Of a stretch of DNA of 64,000 nucleotides, positions 1 to 11,268 are shown in pieces. A program made the position numbers and the translations under genes. Source of the stretch: Bacteroidota bacterium (GTDB taxonomy: Bacteria > Bacteroidota > Bacteroidia > Bacteroidales > Dysgonomonadaceae). The stretch spans positions 23,206 to 87,205 of the forward strand of contig JAEWQF010000023.1 of assembly GCA_023399295.1 (NCBI GenBank). Direction: 5' to 3'. Position 1 is the stretch's first letter. Every line of letters begins with the position of its first letter. Under the pieces are notes generated by a model. The model did no database searches, was not told where the DNA came from, and worked only from the letters and a program-made list of their open reading frames with translations.

Positions 1-622
1 AGCCCCCTACAATGAACACCAACTACGTAACCTGATGCACACGGCCGTTTACGCCAATGAGGGACCATTTGTGATCCGCTATCCACGCGGACAGGGTGAG
101 CTTGCCGCATGGCAAAACAAACCGGAGATCCTCTCCATTGGCAAAGGCAGAAAACTGAAAGAGGGAAAGCAGGGGGCACTGCTCTCACTCGGTGCCATTG
201 GCAACAATGGAGCCAGGGCAATCGAGATGGCTGAGCAAATGGGTATCAATCTGGCCCATTACGACATGATCTTCCTCAAACCGATCGACGAGGAGCTGTT
301 GCATGAGGTAGCAACCCGATATCCCCTACTGATCACCCTCGAAAACGGAACGGTGAACGGAGGCCTGGGTAGTGCAGTATCCGAGTTCCTGTCAGACCAC
401 CATTACACAGATGTCCATCTGCACAGAATAGGTATTCCCGATGCTTTTGTGACACACGGGTCAATTGGCGAACTGCAGCAGCTCATCGGCTTGGATGCGG
501 AAGGGATATGCAAACAGATTGAGTCTTTCTACCATGGCTATGATGTGGGGACAACCGCTGGTCGATTCACTCCCCCATCATCTCACCAGGCAGATCAACA
601 CAAACAATTCATTGGTAAATAA
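1..622 (+). CDS. dxs: 1-deoxy-D-xylulose-5-phosphate synthase, C-terminal part (cut by window start)
   Basis: The reading frame is open from the first bases, so the gene begins outside the window; about 206 C-terminal residues are seen. The segment covers the end of the pyrimidine-binding transketolase domain (motifs RNLMHTAV and FVIRYPRGQG) and the C-terminal transketolase domain (LITLENGTVNGGLGSAV, then GIPDAFVTHGS). These motifs are characteristic of DXS, the thiamine-diphosphate enzyme that joins pyruvate and glyceraldehyde 3-phosphate in the first step of the MEP isoprenoid pathway in the cytosol. The next gene, trkA, starts 18 bp downstream on the same strand, so the two may be cotranscribed. 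The dxs-trkA-trkH order is familiar from Bacteroidales. Confidence 0.95.
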   Translation, partial: APYNEHQLRNLMHTAVYANEGPFVIRYPRGQGELAAWQNKPEILSIGKGRKLKEGKQGALLSLGAIGNNGARAIEMAEQMGINLAHYDMIFLKPIDEELLHEVATRYPLLITLENGTVNGGLGSAVSEFLSDHHYTDVHLHRIGIPDAFVTHGSIGELQQLIGLDAEGICKQIESFYHGYDVGTTAGRFTPPSSHQADQHKQFIGK

Positions 623-640
623 CTTATTGCAACGCAATCG

Positions 641-1978
641 ATGAAGATACTAATAGCCGGTGCAGGCGCCGTTGGGACACACCTTGCGAAATTGCTCGGA
701 CAGGAGAACCATGACATCACACTGATGGATGATGACAAAGAGCGGCTCTCCATTATCCGTGACAACTCCGACGTGCTCACCTATATCGGGAACTGCACGT
801 CACTGAAGGATCTGACAGAGGCCGGCATCAACCGTGCAGACCTCTTCATCGGCGTCACTCCCGAAGAATCGAAGAACATCACCTCCTGTATGCTGGCTTC
901 CAACCTGGGGGCAAAGAAGACACTGGCAAGGATCGACAACTACGAGTATCTGTTGCCCAAGAACAGTGATTTTTTTGAGAAGCTGGGTATCCACTCCATG
1001 ATCTATCCCGAGCTCATCGCAGCCCGTGAGATTGCCATGTCGCTCAAGAAGCCCTGGACACGCTTCTGGTGGGAGCTCTGCAACGGCACCGTGATTCTGG
1101 CAGCCGCGAAGGTACGTGAGAATGCACCCCTCGTCAACAAATACCTCTACGAGCTGATGGAGGAAAACAAACGGTTTCACCTTGTTGCCATCAAACGGAA
1201 CAACACGACATTGATCCCCAAGGGCAGTGACCAGGTGCTGCCCAACGACATCATCTACTTCACCACCTTGCGCAAGCACATCGACAACCTGTCGGAGTTG
1301 CTGGGCAAGAAGTCGTTTGAAGCAAAGAAAATCATGTTCATGGGTGGCAGTCGCATCACCATGCGCACCATACAACAGTTACCGCAGACCATCAGCATCA
1401 AGATCATCGAAAAAGACCGGGAACGGGCTGAGATGCTGGTGGAGATGGCTCCTCCCAACGTGACCGTTTTCGTGGAAGATGGCAGAAACACTGAGTTTCT
1501 ACTCCGGGAAGGCATCACCGAGACGGATGCGTTTCTGGCGTTGACTGCCAACTCGGAAGCAAATATCCTGGGCTGCATGATGGCCAAGCAGTATGGTGTG
1601 AAGAAGACTGTTGCCGAGGTGGAGAATCTCGATTACATCTCGATGGCGGAGCGGTTCGATATCGGCACGGTGATCAACAAGAAGCTGATCGCTGCCAGCA
1701 AGATTTATGAGTTGTTGTTGAAGGCAGACGCCTCGAATATCAAAAGCCTTACCATCGCTGATGCCAACGTGGGTGAGGTGACCGCCAAACCCAATTCAAA
1801 GGTGACCAAGAAACTGATCAAAAACCTGAACCTGCCCTCCGACATCACCTTTGGTGCCTTGATCCGCAACGGAGAGCCGATGCTGGTTGACGGTGACACA
1901 CTGATTGAGCCCTTCGATCAGGTGGTTGTCTTTTTCCTCAACAAATCACTTAAAAGCATCGAGAGTTTATTCAACTAA
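641..1978 (+). CDS. trkA: Trk potassium uptake system, NAD-binding peripheral protein TrkA
   Basis: This 445-residue cytoplasmic protein gates the TrkH potassium channel in response to nucleotides. Its length is the family norm for the double-RCK form. A first RCK_N Rossmann domain starts at residue 1 (MKILIAGAGAVGTHLAK) and is followed by an RCK_C domain. A second RCK_N half begins near residue 228 (IMFMGGSRI) and a second RCK_C ends the protein. In the second half the glycine-rich loop is less canonical, as is common. trkH follows 70 bp later on the same strand, which supports a trkA-trkH pair. Confidence 0.95.
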   Translation: MKILIAGAGAVGTHLAKLLGQENHDITLMDDDKERLSIIRDNSDVLTYIGNCTSLKDLTEAGINRADLFIGVTPEESKNITSCMLASNLGAKKTLARIDNYEYLLPKNSDFFEKLGIHSMIYPELIAAREIAMSLKKPWTRFWWELCNGTVILAAAKVRENAPLVNKYLYELMEENKRFHLVAIKRNNTTLIPKGSDQVLPNDIIYFTTLRKHIDNLSELLGKKSFEAKKIMFMGGSRITMRTIQQLPQTISIKIIEKDRERAEMLVEMAPPNVTVFVEDGRNTEFLLREGITETDAFLALTANSEANILGCMMAKQYGVKKTVAEVENLDYISMAERFDIGTVINKKLIAASKIYELLLKADASNIKSLTIADANVGEVTAKPNSKVTKKLIKNLNLPSDITFGALIRNGEPMLVDGDTLIEPFDQVVVFFLNKSLKSIESLFN

Positions 1979-2048
1979 CCATCAAACAGCGTAATAAGCG
2001 TACGTACAAAGCCTGGCGCAAAGAAATCGAAGGGAAAAAGATACCGGG

Positions 2049-3515
2049 ATGCGAAGATTCAACTATCGGTTCGTACTGAGCAGCATCGGATTGCTGTTGG
2101 TGATTGAGGCGCTCTTCATGCTCTTCTCAGCCTTCGTGGGTGAATATTTCCGGGAGAGAGCTGTCACCAGCATCTACCAAGCCACGGGGGTCACCGCACT
2201 CACCGGCCTCCTCTTCATTTTCCTGGGAAGAAAGAGAAGTCGGAAGAATGGTATCATCAGCAAACGGGAGGTCTATCTCACCGTCACACTGGCCTGGTTG
2301 GTCCTTGCCCTCTTCGGAACACTTCCCTTTCAGTTTAGCGGTGCCATTCCTTCCTTCACCAACGCCTTCTTTGAGAGCATGTGCGGCTTCACCACCACCG
2401 GCAGCTCCACCCTGCTCAACATCGAGGCGTTCCCCAAGTCGCTCCACTTCTGGCGCAGCATCACACAGTGGATCGGCGGTTTCGGCATCATCATCTTTGT
2501 GATGTCGTTCATGCCGGTCTTCGGTGGCAGCTCGGGTCAGTTCTTCGATGCCGAAGCCACCGGTATCGCCGAGGAGATGTTCCGTCCCCGCATCACCGAG
2601 GTGGCGCGTCGCATGACCCTCACCTACCTGGGTCTCACCCTCCTCGGTTTCCTTTTTCTATGGGTGGGACCGATGGATGTGTTCGATGCGGCCTGCCACA
2701 CCCTCTCAGCGGTCTCGACGGGTGGCTTCTCCACACGGCAGGCAAGCATCGCTTATTTCAACTCCCCCTACACCGAGTATGTGGTCACCGTGCTGATGTT
2801 CTTCGGTGGCACCAATTTCATGCTGCTCCACACCTTTTTCACCCGATTCAAGCTCTCCACCTTCAGGGAGGAGGAGTTTCGCTGGTACGTGGCGATCATT
2901 CTGCTCTTCACCACCCTGATCACCATCATGCTCCTTACAAGGGGTGAAATGAACGGAGTGGAACGCACCATCCGCACGGCACTCTTCCAGGTGGTGGCTG
3001 CCGTCACCACCACCGGTTTTGCCACCATCGACTTTCAAATGTGGGGACACATCTACTGGCTCCTCTTACTGGCCATGATCCTCTTCTGCGGCAGCGAGGG
3101 CTCCACTTCAGGGGGCATGAAGATTTCCAGACTGGTGGTGCTCTACAAGAATACCCTGTTGGTATTCAAGAAACAGGTACATCCCGATGCCCTTTACCGG
3201 GTGAAAATGAACGGCAGGGTGATCTCCGGCAGTGTCTCCGCCAAGGTATTGGCATTTGTCTTCCTCTACCTTTCACTGGCTGCCTTCAGTACATTGGTGC
3301 TGAGCTTTACCGGCATGACATTCGATGAGTCGATCGGCGTCTCCGTCTCCTCCATCAGCAGCTATGGCTTCGGTCTGGGCTCCTACGGCCCCTCAGGCAC
3401 CTTCGAGTCAGCCACCCCCTTTGCAAAGTATTACCTCACCTTCCTGATGCTGGTGGGCCGCCTCGAGGTATTCACCGTGCTCTCCCTCTTCATCCCGGGG
3501 TTCTGGAAGAGATAA
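2049..3515 (+). CDS. trkH: Trk potassium transporter, membrane subunit TrkH
   Basis: This 488-residue integral membrane protein forms the potassium pathway controlled by TrkA. The four selectivity-filter loops of the KtrB/TrkH superfamily are visible in order: TTTGSSTL near residue 117, STGGFST near 225, TTTGFAT near 321 and GSEGSTSGGMK near 350. Each carries the expected central Gly. Hydrophobic helices occupy the rest of the protein. The stop codon lies only 7 bp from the stop of clpB on the other strand, and no hairpin is visible between these convergent genes. Confidence 0.95.
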   Translation: MRRFNYRFVLSSIGLLLVIEALFMLFSAFVGEYFRERAVTSIYQATGVTALTGLLFIFLGRKRSRKNGIISKREVYLTVTLAWLVLALFGTLPFQFSGAIPSFTNAFFESMCGFTTTGSSTLLNIEAFPKSLHFWRSITQWIGGFGIIIFVMSFMPVFGGSSGQFFDAEATGIAEEMFRPRITEVARRMTLTYLGLTLLGFLFLWVGPMDVFDAACHTLSAVSTGGFSTRQASIAYFNSPYTEYVVTVLMFFGGTNFMLLHTFFTRFKLSTFREEEFRWYVAIILLFTTLITIMLLTRGEMNGVERTIRTALFQVVAAVTTTGFATIDFQMWGHIYWLLLLAMILFCGSEGSTSGGMKISRLVVLYKNTLLVFKKQVHPDALYRVKMNGRVISGSVSAKVLAFVFLYLSLAAFSTLVLSFTGMTFDESIGVSVSSISSYGFGLGSYGPSGTFESATPFAKYYLTFLMLVGRLEVFTVLSLFIPGFWKR

Positions 3516-3522
3516 CTGAGTC

Positions 3523-6114
<2,592 letters not shown>

Positions 6115-6246
6115 ATCTGTTGCTATTTTACAGATGATGGTCAAAATCTTTGCCATTTCACAACATGTGACTTTTTGTCAGTTTGAAAACATTGTGCTTC
6201 GAGAAGTGTTTATAGTGGTGATTCAATCAACAACAAAGTATTGCAA

Positions 6247-6546
6247 ATGGGGTTATTCAGTGGATTTTTCAAACCGACAGAGAAGAACGGGTTACAGGAG
6301 AAAGTACAAAACGGAGCTGTGTTGCTGGATGTGCGTACCCGGGAGGAGTTTCAAATGGGACATGTCCCCGGTTCGATAAATATTCCCCTGTTTCAGTTAT
6401 CGGGTGAATTGAAACGGCTCAACAGGGAACGGCCCGTTGTCGCAATTTGCGAGAGTGGTGCACGCAGCAGCCAGGCGGTTCTTTATCTGAAAAGCAACGG
6501 ATTTGAAGCATTCAACGGTGGCGGATGGAGATCATTTATATCATAG
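6247..6546 (+). CDS. Rhodanese-like domain protein
   Basis: This is a single rhodanese domain of about 99 residues. The sequence LLDVRTREEFQMGHVPGSIN is the usual first rhodanese signature, and the active-site loop CESGARSSQAV supplies the persulfide-carrying Cys. Such proteins transfer sulfane sulfur, but the acceptor cannot be told from sequence. The ATG at 6247 is preferred to a TTG six bases upstream. There is no signal peptide, so it is probably cytoplasmic. The hemolysin III gene starts 4 bp after its stop, so the two are very likely cotranscribed. Confidence 0.88.
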   Translation: MGLFSGFFKPTEKNGLQEKVQNGAVLLDVRTREEFQMGHVPGSINIPLFQLSGELKRLNRERPVVAICESGARSSQAVLYLKSNGFEAFNGGGWRSFIS

Positions 6547-6549
6547 CCG

Positions 6550-7206
6550 GTGCAAAACGAAAAATTCTATACCCATAGAGAAGAAAAGGCCAATTGGCTG
6601 ACACACGGACTGGGCGTGTTGATGGGGCTCGCGGGATCAATCCTGCTCATTGGAAGAGCCCTCGCAGTGTGTGACTCAAGGGCGGTAGTGGCTTTTGCCC
6701 TCTTCGGGCTGGGGATGATCGGCTGCATGGGTGCTTCCACGCTCTACCACTATGTGCAGGAGCCACTGCGCAAGGCAAGGCTTCGCCATTTCGACCATGC
6801 CGCCATCTACCTGCTGATCGCAGCCAGCTACTCGCCCTTCACGCTGATCCTGTTGCGGGATGAGCCGTTCTGGGGCTGGTTCATCTTCGGGGTGGTATGG
6901 CTGATCGCACTCACCGGCATCCTCATCAGCTTCCGTCCGCTGAAGCGCAACAGCCACCTCAAGACCGCCTCCTACGTGTTGATGGGACTGATCGTGCTGA
7001 TTGCCTTCAAACCCCTGTTGGAGGTAACCCGGGCTATGGATGCCACCGATACGGTGATATGGTTGTTTGTGGGTGGCTTTTTCTATATTGCCGGGGCAGT
7101 GATCTACGCCCTGGCAAAGCATGAGTTTGTCCATTCCATTTTTCACCTCTTCGTGCTGCTGGGCCTGGCCAGCCACATCCATGCCGCATGGCTGATACCG
7201 CTATAA
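6550..7206 (+). CDS. Hemolysin III / PAQR family membrane protein
   Basis: This 218-residue protein has about seven hydrophobic helices. The PAQR/HlyIII metal-site motifs are present: HGLGVLMGLAGS in helix 1, STLYHYV after helix 2, FDHAAIYLLIAASYSPF in helix 3 and the C-terminal HSIFHLFVLLGLASHIH. Members of the family are thought to be zinc-dependent hydrolases or membrane-homeostasis proteins; hemolytic activity is not implied. The start is a GTG directly after the rhodanese stop. A strong hairpin follows the stop codon and ends the transcript. Confidence 0.88.
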   Translation: MQNEKFYTHREEKANWLTHGLGVLMGLAGSILLIGRALAVCDSRAVVAFALFGLGMIGCMGASTLYHYVQEPLRKARLRHFDHAAIYLLIAASYSPFTLILLRDEPFWGWFIFGVVWLIALTGILISFRPLKRNSHLKTASYVLMGLIVLIAFKPLLEVTRAMDATDTVIWLFVGGFFYIAGAVIYALAKHEFVHSIFHLFVLLGLASHIHAAWLIPL

Positions 7207-7237
7207 AAAAAGCATGGCTATCGGCCATGCTTTTTTT
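7205..7237. terminator. Bidirectional intrinsic terminator
   Basis: A perfect 8-bp stem (AGCATGGC / GCCATGCT, arms 7211-7218 and 7224-7231) is flanked by an A-run on the left and a T-run on the right. It can therefore terminate both the hemolysin III gene on the plus strand and the minus-strand MFS gene whose stop is at 7286. Confidence 0.88.
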
Positions 7238-7285
7238 GTTCCAGGTTTCAGGTTCAAAGCTATCAACTATCAACTTATCACGATC

Positions 7286-8671
7286 CTACGACTGAATGTT
7301 AGGTGATTCCAACCCGTATCCTTTCTTCTTGTCCTCCGCTTTCAGCAGAAAAGCAAAGATGAGTGCCAGCACACCAAAGCTGGTGAAGATCAGCATGGGC
7401 AGGGTGTAGTCGTAGGTGTTGACGGTGAGTCCGTCGCGTACGGTCTGACCGGTGATGCAGTACTTTTCGAGCACCCATCCGATGAGCAGGGGTACCCCCA
7501 TCAGACCCCAGTTCTGCACCCAGAAGATCAGCGAATAGGCGGTACCGAGTCGTTTTTCAGGGATGATCTTGGGTACGGAGGGCCACATGGCCGACGGTAC
7601 CAGCGAGAAGGCGATTCCGAGCACCACCACCAGCACCATGGCGAAGATCCAGCTGTTGAGGCCCGGCACGGAGAAGAGTGCATGCACGATGATCAGCAGC
7701 ACCGCTCCGATGACCATGATGGTGGCTCCTTTCCCTTTGCGGTCGTAGATGCCGCCGAAGAGGGGTGTGAGCAGGATGTTACCGAAGGGAAGCAGCATCG
7801 GGATCAGTCCCGCCAAATCCTCCTTCACGCCGAACTTGTTCACCATCAGGTCGGTGGCATACTTCAGAAAGGGAAAAACCGCCGAGTAGAATAGTACGCA
7901 GAGGATGGCAATGTACCACCATCCCTTGTTGGTCAGGATCTTGCCGATGTCGGCGATCTTGAACTCTTCTTCCGGTTCACTCGTTTCATCCTCTTGTAAT
8001 GCTTCCGAAGCATCCAGTTTCTTGTCCATCATCACGTAGACGATGAAAGAGATCAGCCCGATGCAGAGACCAATCAACGCCACCAGCACGGGACGGGAGA
8101 CATCTACCATGCCGGAAGCCTTGGCGATGGGTACCGAGAAGCCTAGCGCCATGGCCGTACCGATGCGGGCCATCGCCATCTCCATCCCCATGGCCATCGC
8201 CATCTCCTTCCCCTTGAACCATTTCACTATGATCTTGGAGACGGTGATACCGGCAACCTCTACACCCACGGCGAATGTGGCGAAGCCGATGCTGGCCCAG
8301 AATACCTGTCCATCGAGGCCGAAGAGGGTAGCATCACCCAGTGAAGGGGTCGACACCGCCCAGTATTTGAGCGCCGTACCGGCCACCATCACGCCGGCAG
8401 CACCCAGACCGGTCATGCGCACCCCCAACTTGTCGAGGATGATCCCGCCGAAGATCAGCATCAGCAGGAAGACGTTGAACCAGCCGTAGGAGCTGGTGAA
8501 GGTGCCATAGTCGGCGCGCGACCAGCCCAGCTGTCCCTCCAGTAAGCCCGCCAGCGGAGCCATGATATCGGTTAAAAAGTATCCGCACATCATCGTGAAG
8601 GAGACAATGACGAGTGCTGTCCATCGTGCCGCTGCAGAATCCCTGAGCGATTTCCTCAAATTCTCTACCAT
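7286..8671 (-). CDS. Major facilitator superfamily transporter, MFSD1-like
   Basis: This 461-residue inner-membrane protein has about 12 hydrophobic helices and a charged central loop (residues ~215-245, rich in D and E) between its two halves. The A-like loop GGIILDKLGVR after helix 2 and the related GGIYDRKGKGA in the second half are MFS signatures. The chain resembles the MFSD1-type branch, for which dipeptide transport has been proposed. An unusual Met-rich stretch (MAMAMGMEMAMA) lies near residue 150. It is the last gene of the histidine-degradation cluster, so uptake of histidine or a His-containing peptide is a reasonable inference, not shown. A TATCTTTG promoter-like box in front suggests it can also be transcribed alone. 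Confidence 0.8.
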   Translation of the reverse strand: MVENLRKSLRDSAAARWTALVIVSFTMMCGYFLTDIMAPLAGLLEGQLGWSRADYGTFTSSYGWFNVFLLMLIFGGIILDKLGVRMTGLGAAGVMVAGTALKYWAVSTPSLGDATLFGLDGQVFWASIGFATFAVGVEVAGITVSKIIVKWFKGKEMAMAMGMEMAMARIGTAMALGFSVPIAKASGMVDVSRPVLVALIGLCIGLISFIVYVMMDKKLDASEALQEDETSEPEEEFKIADIGKILTNKGWWYIAILCVLFYSAVFPFLKYATDLMVNKFGVKEDLAGLIPMLLPFGNILLTPLFGGIYDRKGKGATIMVIGAVLLIIVHALFSVPGLNSWIFAMVLVVVLGIAFSLVPSAMWPSVPKIIPEKRLGTAYSLIFWVQNWGLMGVPLLIGWVLEKYCITGQTVRDGLTVNTYDYTLPMLIFTSFGVLALIFAFLLKAEDKKKGYGLESPNIQS

Positions 8672-8724
8672 TTCTTCTGTTGTTATAGGTTGTTATTTAT
8701 CTGTCATGTGAAACTGAGAAGCTG

Positions 8725-8732
8725 CAAAGATA
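8725..8732 (-). promoter_or_regulatory. Possible Bacteroidota -7 promoter box for the MFS gene
   Basis: On the minus strand the bases read TATCTTTG, matching the Bacteroidota -7 consensus TAnnTTTG, 54 bp upstream of the MFS start codon. I see no clear -33 TTTG partner at the usual spacing. Confidence 0.45.
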
Positions 8733-8778
8733 CGCAAAGCGATCTTTTTCACCCGTTATTTTACAATTAAATTGGCTT

Positions 8779-10278
8779 TCAGAGTGCATCCACCTCAAGC
8801 CGGTTGAGAAAAGAGACCGTTTTGCGGATCTCCTTGTACATCACGATATCCTCATCAATAAAGGGCACCTCCTTGCGGTAAGCCTTCACCACCTTCTCGA
8901 TGAGGGGTGACGAGTGCAGGGGGCGGCGGAAGTCGAGTGCCTGCACCCCGTTCATCAGCTCGATGGAGAGGATGATGTCCAGGTTGTCCATCAGCGGGAG
9001 CAGCTTGATGGCCGAGGTGGCACCCATGCTCACGTGATCCTCCTGACCGTTGGAGGAGACAATGGAGTCGGTGCTGGCGGCGTAGCTGTACATCTTATTC
9101 TGACTCACCACCGATGCGGCGACGTACTGCGGGATCATGAAGCCGGAGTTGAGGCCGGGGTTGGCCACCAGGAACTCGGGCAGCCCCCGTTTGCCCAGGA
9201 TCAGCTGCGCCATGCGCCGCTCCGAAATGTTTCCCAACTCTGCCAGAGCGATGGCCAGGAAGTCGAAGGCGATGGCCAGGGGCTGACCGTGGAAGTTGCC
9301 ACCGGAGATGATCTCGTCGTCGTCGGGAAAGATGGTGGGGTTGTCGGTCACCGAGTTGATCTCGGTCACCACAACCTGCTCCACATAGTCGATCGCATCC
9401 TTGGTGGCGCCATGCACCTGGGGTACGCAACGAAAGGAATAGGGATCCTGCAAGTGTTCCTTCTCTTGGGAAATGAGTTCACTCCCCTCCAGGAAACGGC
9501 GTATGTTGCGACTGGTCTCCTGCTGACCGCGATGGGGACGGATCAGGTGGAGCCGCTCGTCGAACGGTTCGAGGTGACCGTCGTAGGCATCCAGTGAGAG
9601 GGCGGCGATCAGGTCGGCCCGCAGTGAGAGTCGCTTCGCTTTCATGATGGCGTAGACGCCATGTGCCGACATGAACTGGGTGCCATTGAGCAGTGCCAGC
9701 CCCTCCTTGCTTTTGAGACGGATGGGGCTCCAGCCAAACTCATCGAGCACGGCACCGATGTCGCGTTTTTGACCCTTGTAGAAGACATCCCCCACCCCGA
9801 TCAGCGGCAGGAAGAGATTGGCCAGCGGTGCCAGGTCGCCAGAGGCACCCAGCGATCCCTTGTCGTAGACCACTGGCAGGATGTCGTTGTTGAACAGGTC
9901 GAGCATCCGCTGCACGGTGGTCACCTGCACCCCGCTGTAACCCAGCGAGAGGGCATGCGCCTTGAGCAGGAACATCAGCTTGACGATCAGTGGTGCCACC
10001 TCGTTGCCCACGCTGCAGGCATGTGATTTCACCAGGTTCTCCTGCAGGCTGTTCAGATCTTCACCTGAGATGTTGTGGTTGTAGAGGGAGCCGAAGCCGG
10101 TGGTGATGCCGTAGATCGGCTCCTTCTGTGTCTCCATCTTGCGATCAAGGTAGTCGCGGCAGCGCTGTATCCGTTCGATCGCCTCGGGTGCCAGCTCCAC
10201 CTTAATGTTACTGGTAATGATTTTCTCCAGGTCGCTGATGGTGAGCTCTCCCCGGCCAATCAGAAAGATGTTTTTCAT
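8779..10278 (-). CDS. hutH: Histidine ammonia-lyase
   Basis: HutH deaminates L-histidine to trans-urocanate, the first step of histidine degradation, in the cytosol. At 499 residues it has the usual length. The Ala-Ser-Gly triplet that cyclises to the MIO electrophile is present at residues 145-147 within GSLGASGDLAPLANL. The N-terminal YGITTGFGSL motif carries the conserved catalytic Tyr. The start codon immediately follows the stop of the cyclodeaminase-like gene, so the two are translationally close and probably in one transcript. Confidence 0.97.
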   Translation of the reverse strand: MKNIFLIGRGELTISDLEKIITSNIKVELAPEAIERIQRCRDYLDRKMETQKEPIYGITTGFGSLYNHNISGEDLNSLQENLVKSHACSVGNEVAPLIVKLMFLLKAHALSLGYSGVQVTTVQRMLDLFNNDILPVVYDKGSLGASGDLAPLANLFLPLIGVGDVFYKGQKRDIGAVLDEFGWSPIRLKSKEGLALLNGTQFMSAHGVYAIMKAKRLSLRADLIAALSLDAYDGHLEPFDERLHLIRPHRGQQETSRNIRRFLEGSELISQEKEHLQDPYSFRCVPQVHGATKDAIDYVEQVVVTEINSVTDNPTIFPDDDEIISGGNFHGQPLAIAFDFLAIALAELGNISERRMAQLILGKRGLPEFLVANPGLNSGFMIPQYVAASVVSQNKMYSYAASTDSIVSSNGQEDHVSMGATSAIKLLPLMDNLDIILSIELMNGVQALDFRRPLHSSPLIEKVVKAYRKEVPFIDEDIVMYKEIRKTVSFLNRLEVDAL

Positions 10279-10905
10279 TCAGATTCTTGATTTAATCAGT
10301 TCAATGGCTTTGGCTTCTATCTCCATGGTATGTATCTCCAGCCGGTCGCACGTTGCATTCATTTCGTCGACAAACGACTGATCGGTGATGCCCCCAAGGT
10401 TGACACGCACGTTGAGCAATGCGCTCAGGATGGCTGTGCGGCAGTTCATCAGTCCCACCAGCCCGTCGGTAGCCGCGTTTGGGTTTCCCTTCAGCAATGT
10501 CTCCCACATGGTTTCCAACAGGGAAGAAGCCCTCTCGGCCACCTCCAGCGGGACCAGTGACGCCTGCCTGGTTGCCTCCTGTATCGTTGCTTCGCGATAC
10601 AGCTGCTCTCCTTCTGTCTCTTTGGGTAACCGATATGCATCCATCACCCGTCGGTATGCCTCCGCATCACGGTCGATATCCTCCAAAAAGCGGCTCCGCT
10701 CTGCCGACATCTCAGCTGCGATTTCCCGCATCCGTTCATCCACATCGGCATACTTCTTCCTGCCAATGGTGAGGTTGGCCACCATCTCTGTCAGCGCTGT
10801 GCCCATGGCGGCATTCAGTGCGGCGCTGCTGCCGCCGCCCGGTACCGGCTCTTTTGCGGCGCTCTTCTCCAGAAATTCTTTCAGTAACAGATCCTGTAGT
10901 TTCAT
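10279..10905 (-). CDS. Formiminotetrahydrofolate cyclodeaminase-like protein
   Basis: This protein of about 208 residues is the size of a stand-alone cyclodeaminase domain (C-terminal half of eukaryotic FTCD). The Gly-rich segment EPVPGGGSSAALNAAMG near the N-terminus is the family signature, and the rest is helical. The enzyme converts 5-formimino-THF to 5,10-methenyl-THF with ammonia release. Here the partner formiminotransferase is a separate gene about 2 kb away. I choose MKLQDLLLKEF as the start: an in-frame ATG 18 codons upstream lies inside a DNA element also found before nfo, so the extension is probably not conserved protein. Confidence 0.88.
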   Translation of the reverse strand: MKLQDLLLKEFLEKSAAKEPVPGGGSSAALNAAMGTALTEMVANLTIGRKKYADVDERMREIAAEMSAERSRFLEDIDRDAEAYRRVMDAYRLPKETEGEQLYREATIQEATRQASLVPLEVAERASSLLETMWETLLKGNPNAATDGLVGLMNCRTAILSALLNVRVNLGGITDQSFVDEMNATCDRLEIHTMEIEAKAIELIKSRI

Positions 10906-10997
10906 ATGATTAAAACTATTGATTATTAAATGTATCATATGGAACTCGCTTTTAATCATGCTCTTGTGTGAGAACAGTTATCATGCTCGTTTCATAT
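10901..10997 (-). repeat. Shared ~97-bp leader element, copy A
   Basis: This stretch matches positions 53429-53526 at about 92% identity, with a few substitutions and two short indels. Both copies abut the start codon of a minus-strand gene. On the gene strand it contains a small hairpin GTTCT-CACACA-AGAGC and a 9-bp pair ATGATTAAA / TTTAATCAT whose right arm touches the start codon. An upstream ATG within it is in frame with the gene in this copy. Confidence 0.85.
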
Positions 10998-11054
10998 TGT
11001 TATATTTTAGCTTTCAGTGGTCAGTAATCAGCTTCTTGTGCATATTTCCCGGTT

Positions 11055-11166
11055 CCTGAACTTCAAACCCTGAACCTCAAACCCTGAACTTTAAACCCTG
11101 AACCTCAAACCCTGAACCTCAAACCCTGAACTTCAAACCCTGAACTTTAAACCCTGAACCTCAAAC
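11055..11166. repeat. Tandem repeat, 14-bp unit x 8
   Basis: Eight consecutive 14-bp units of the form CCTGAACYTYAAAC are present, differing only at the two pyrimidine positions. It lies in the 363-bp gap between hutI and the cyclodeaminase-like gene, which holds no gene I can support. Confidence 0.95.
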
Positions 11167-11175
11167 TTCAAACTC

Positions 11176-11223
11176 ACTAACTTACTAACCTACTAACCTA
11201 CTAACCTACTAACCTACTAACCT
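11176..11223. repeat. Tandem repeat, 8-bp unit x 6
   Basis: Six copies of an 8-bp unit (ACTAACCT, the first copy ACTAACTT) follow the 14-bp array after a nine-base break. Confidence 0.93.
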
Positions 11224-11265
11224 AAGAACATCGAACTAAGAACATCGAACTAAGAACATCGAACT
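11224..11265. repeat. Tandem repeat, 14-bp unit x 3
   Basis: Three identical copies of AAGAACATCGAACT follow directly on the 8-bp array and end three bases before the hutI stop codon region. Together the three arrays cover 210 bp. Confidence 0.93.
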
Positions 11266-11268
11266 ATT

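Noticed and set aside
8914..9597. 227-codon plus-strand frame opposite hutH
   Set aside because: Shadow frame of the histidine ammonia-lyase coding sequence.
10906..10959. 18-codon N-terminal extension of the cyclodeaminase-like protein
   Set aside because: The sequence belongs to a DNA element repeated before nfo; the family starts at MKLQDLL.
11055..11265. Possible CRISPR array
   Set aside because: The units are 8-14 bp and contiguous without unique spacers, and there are no cas genes.
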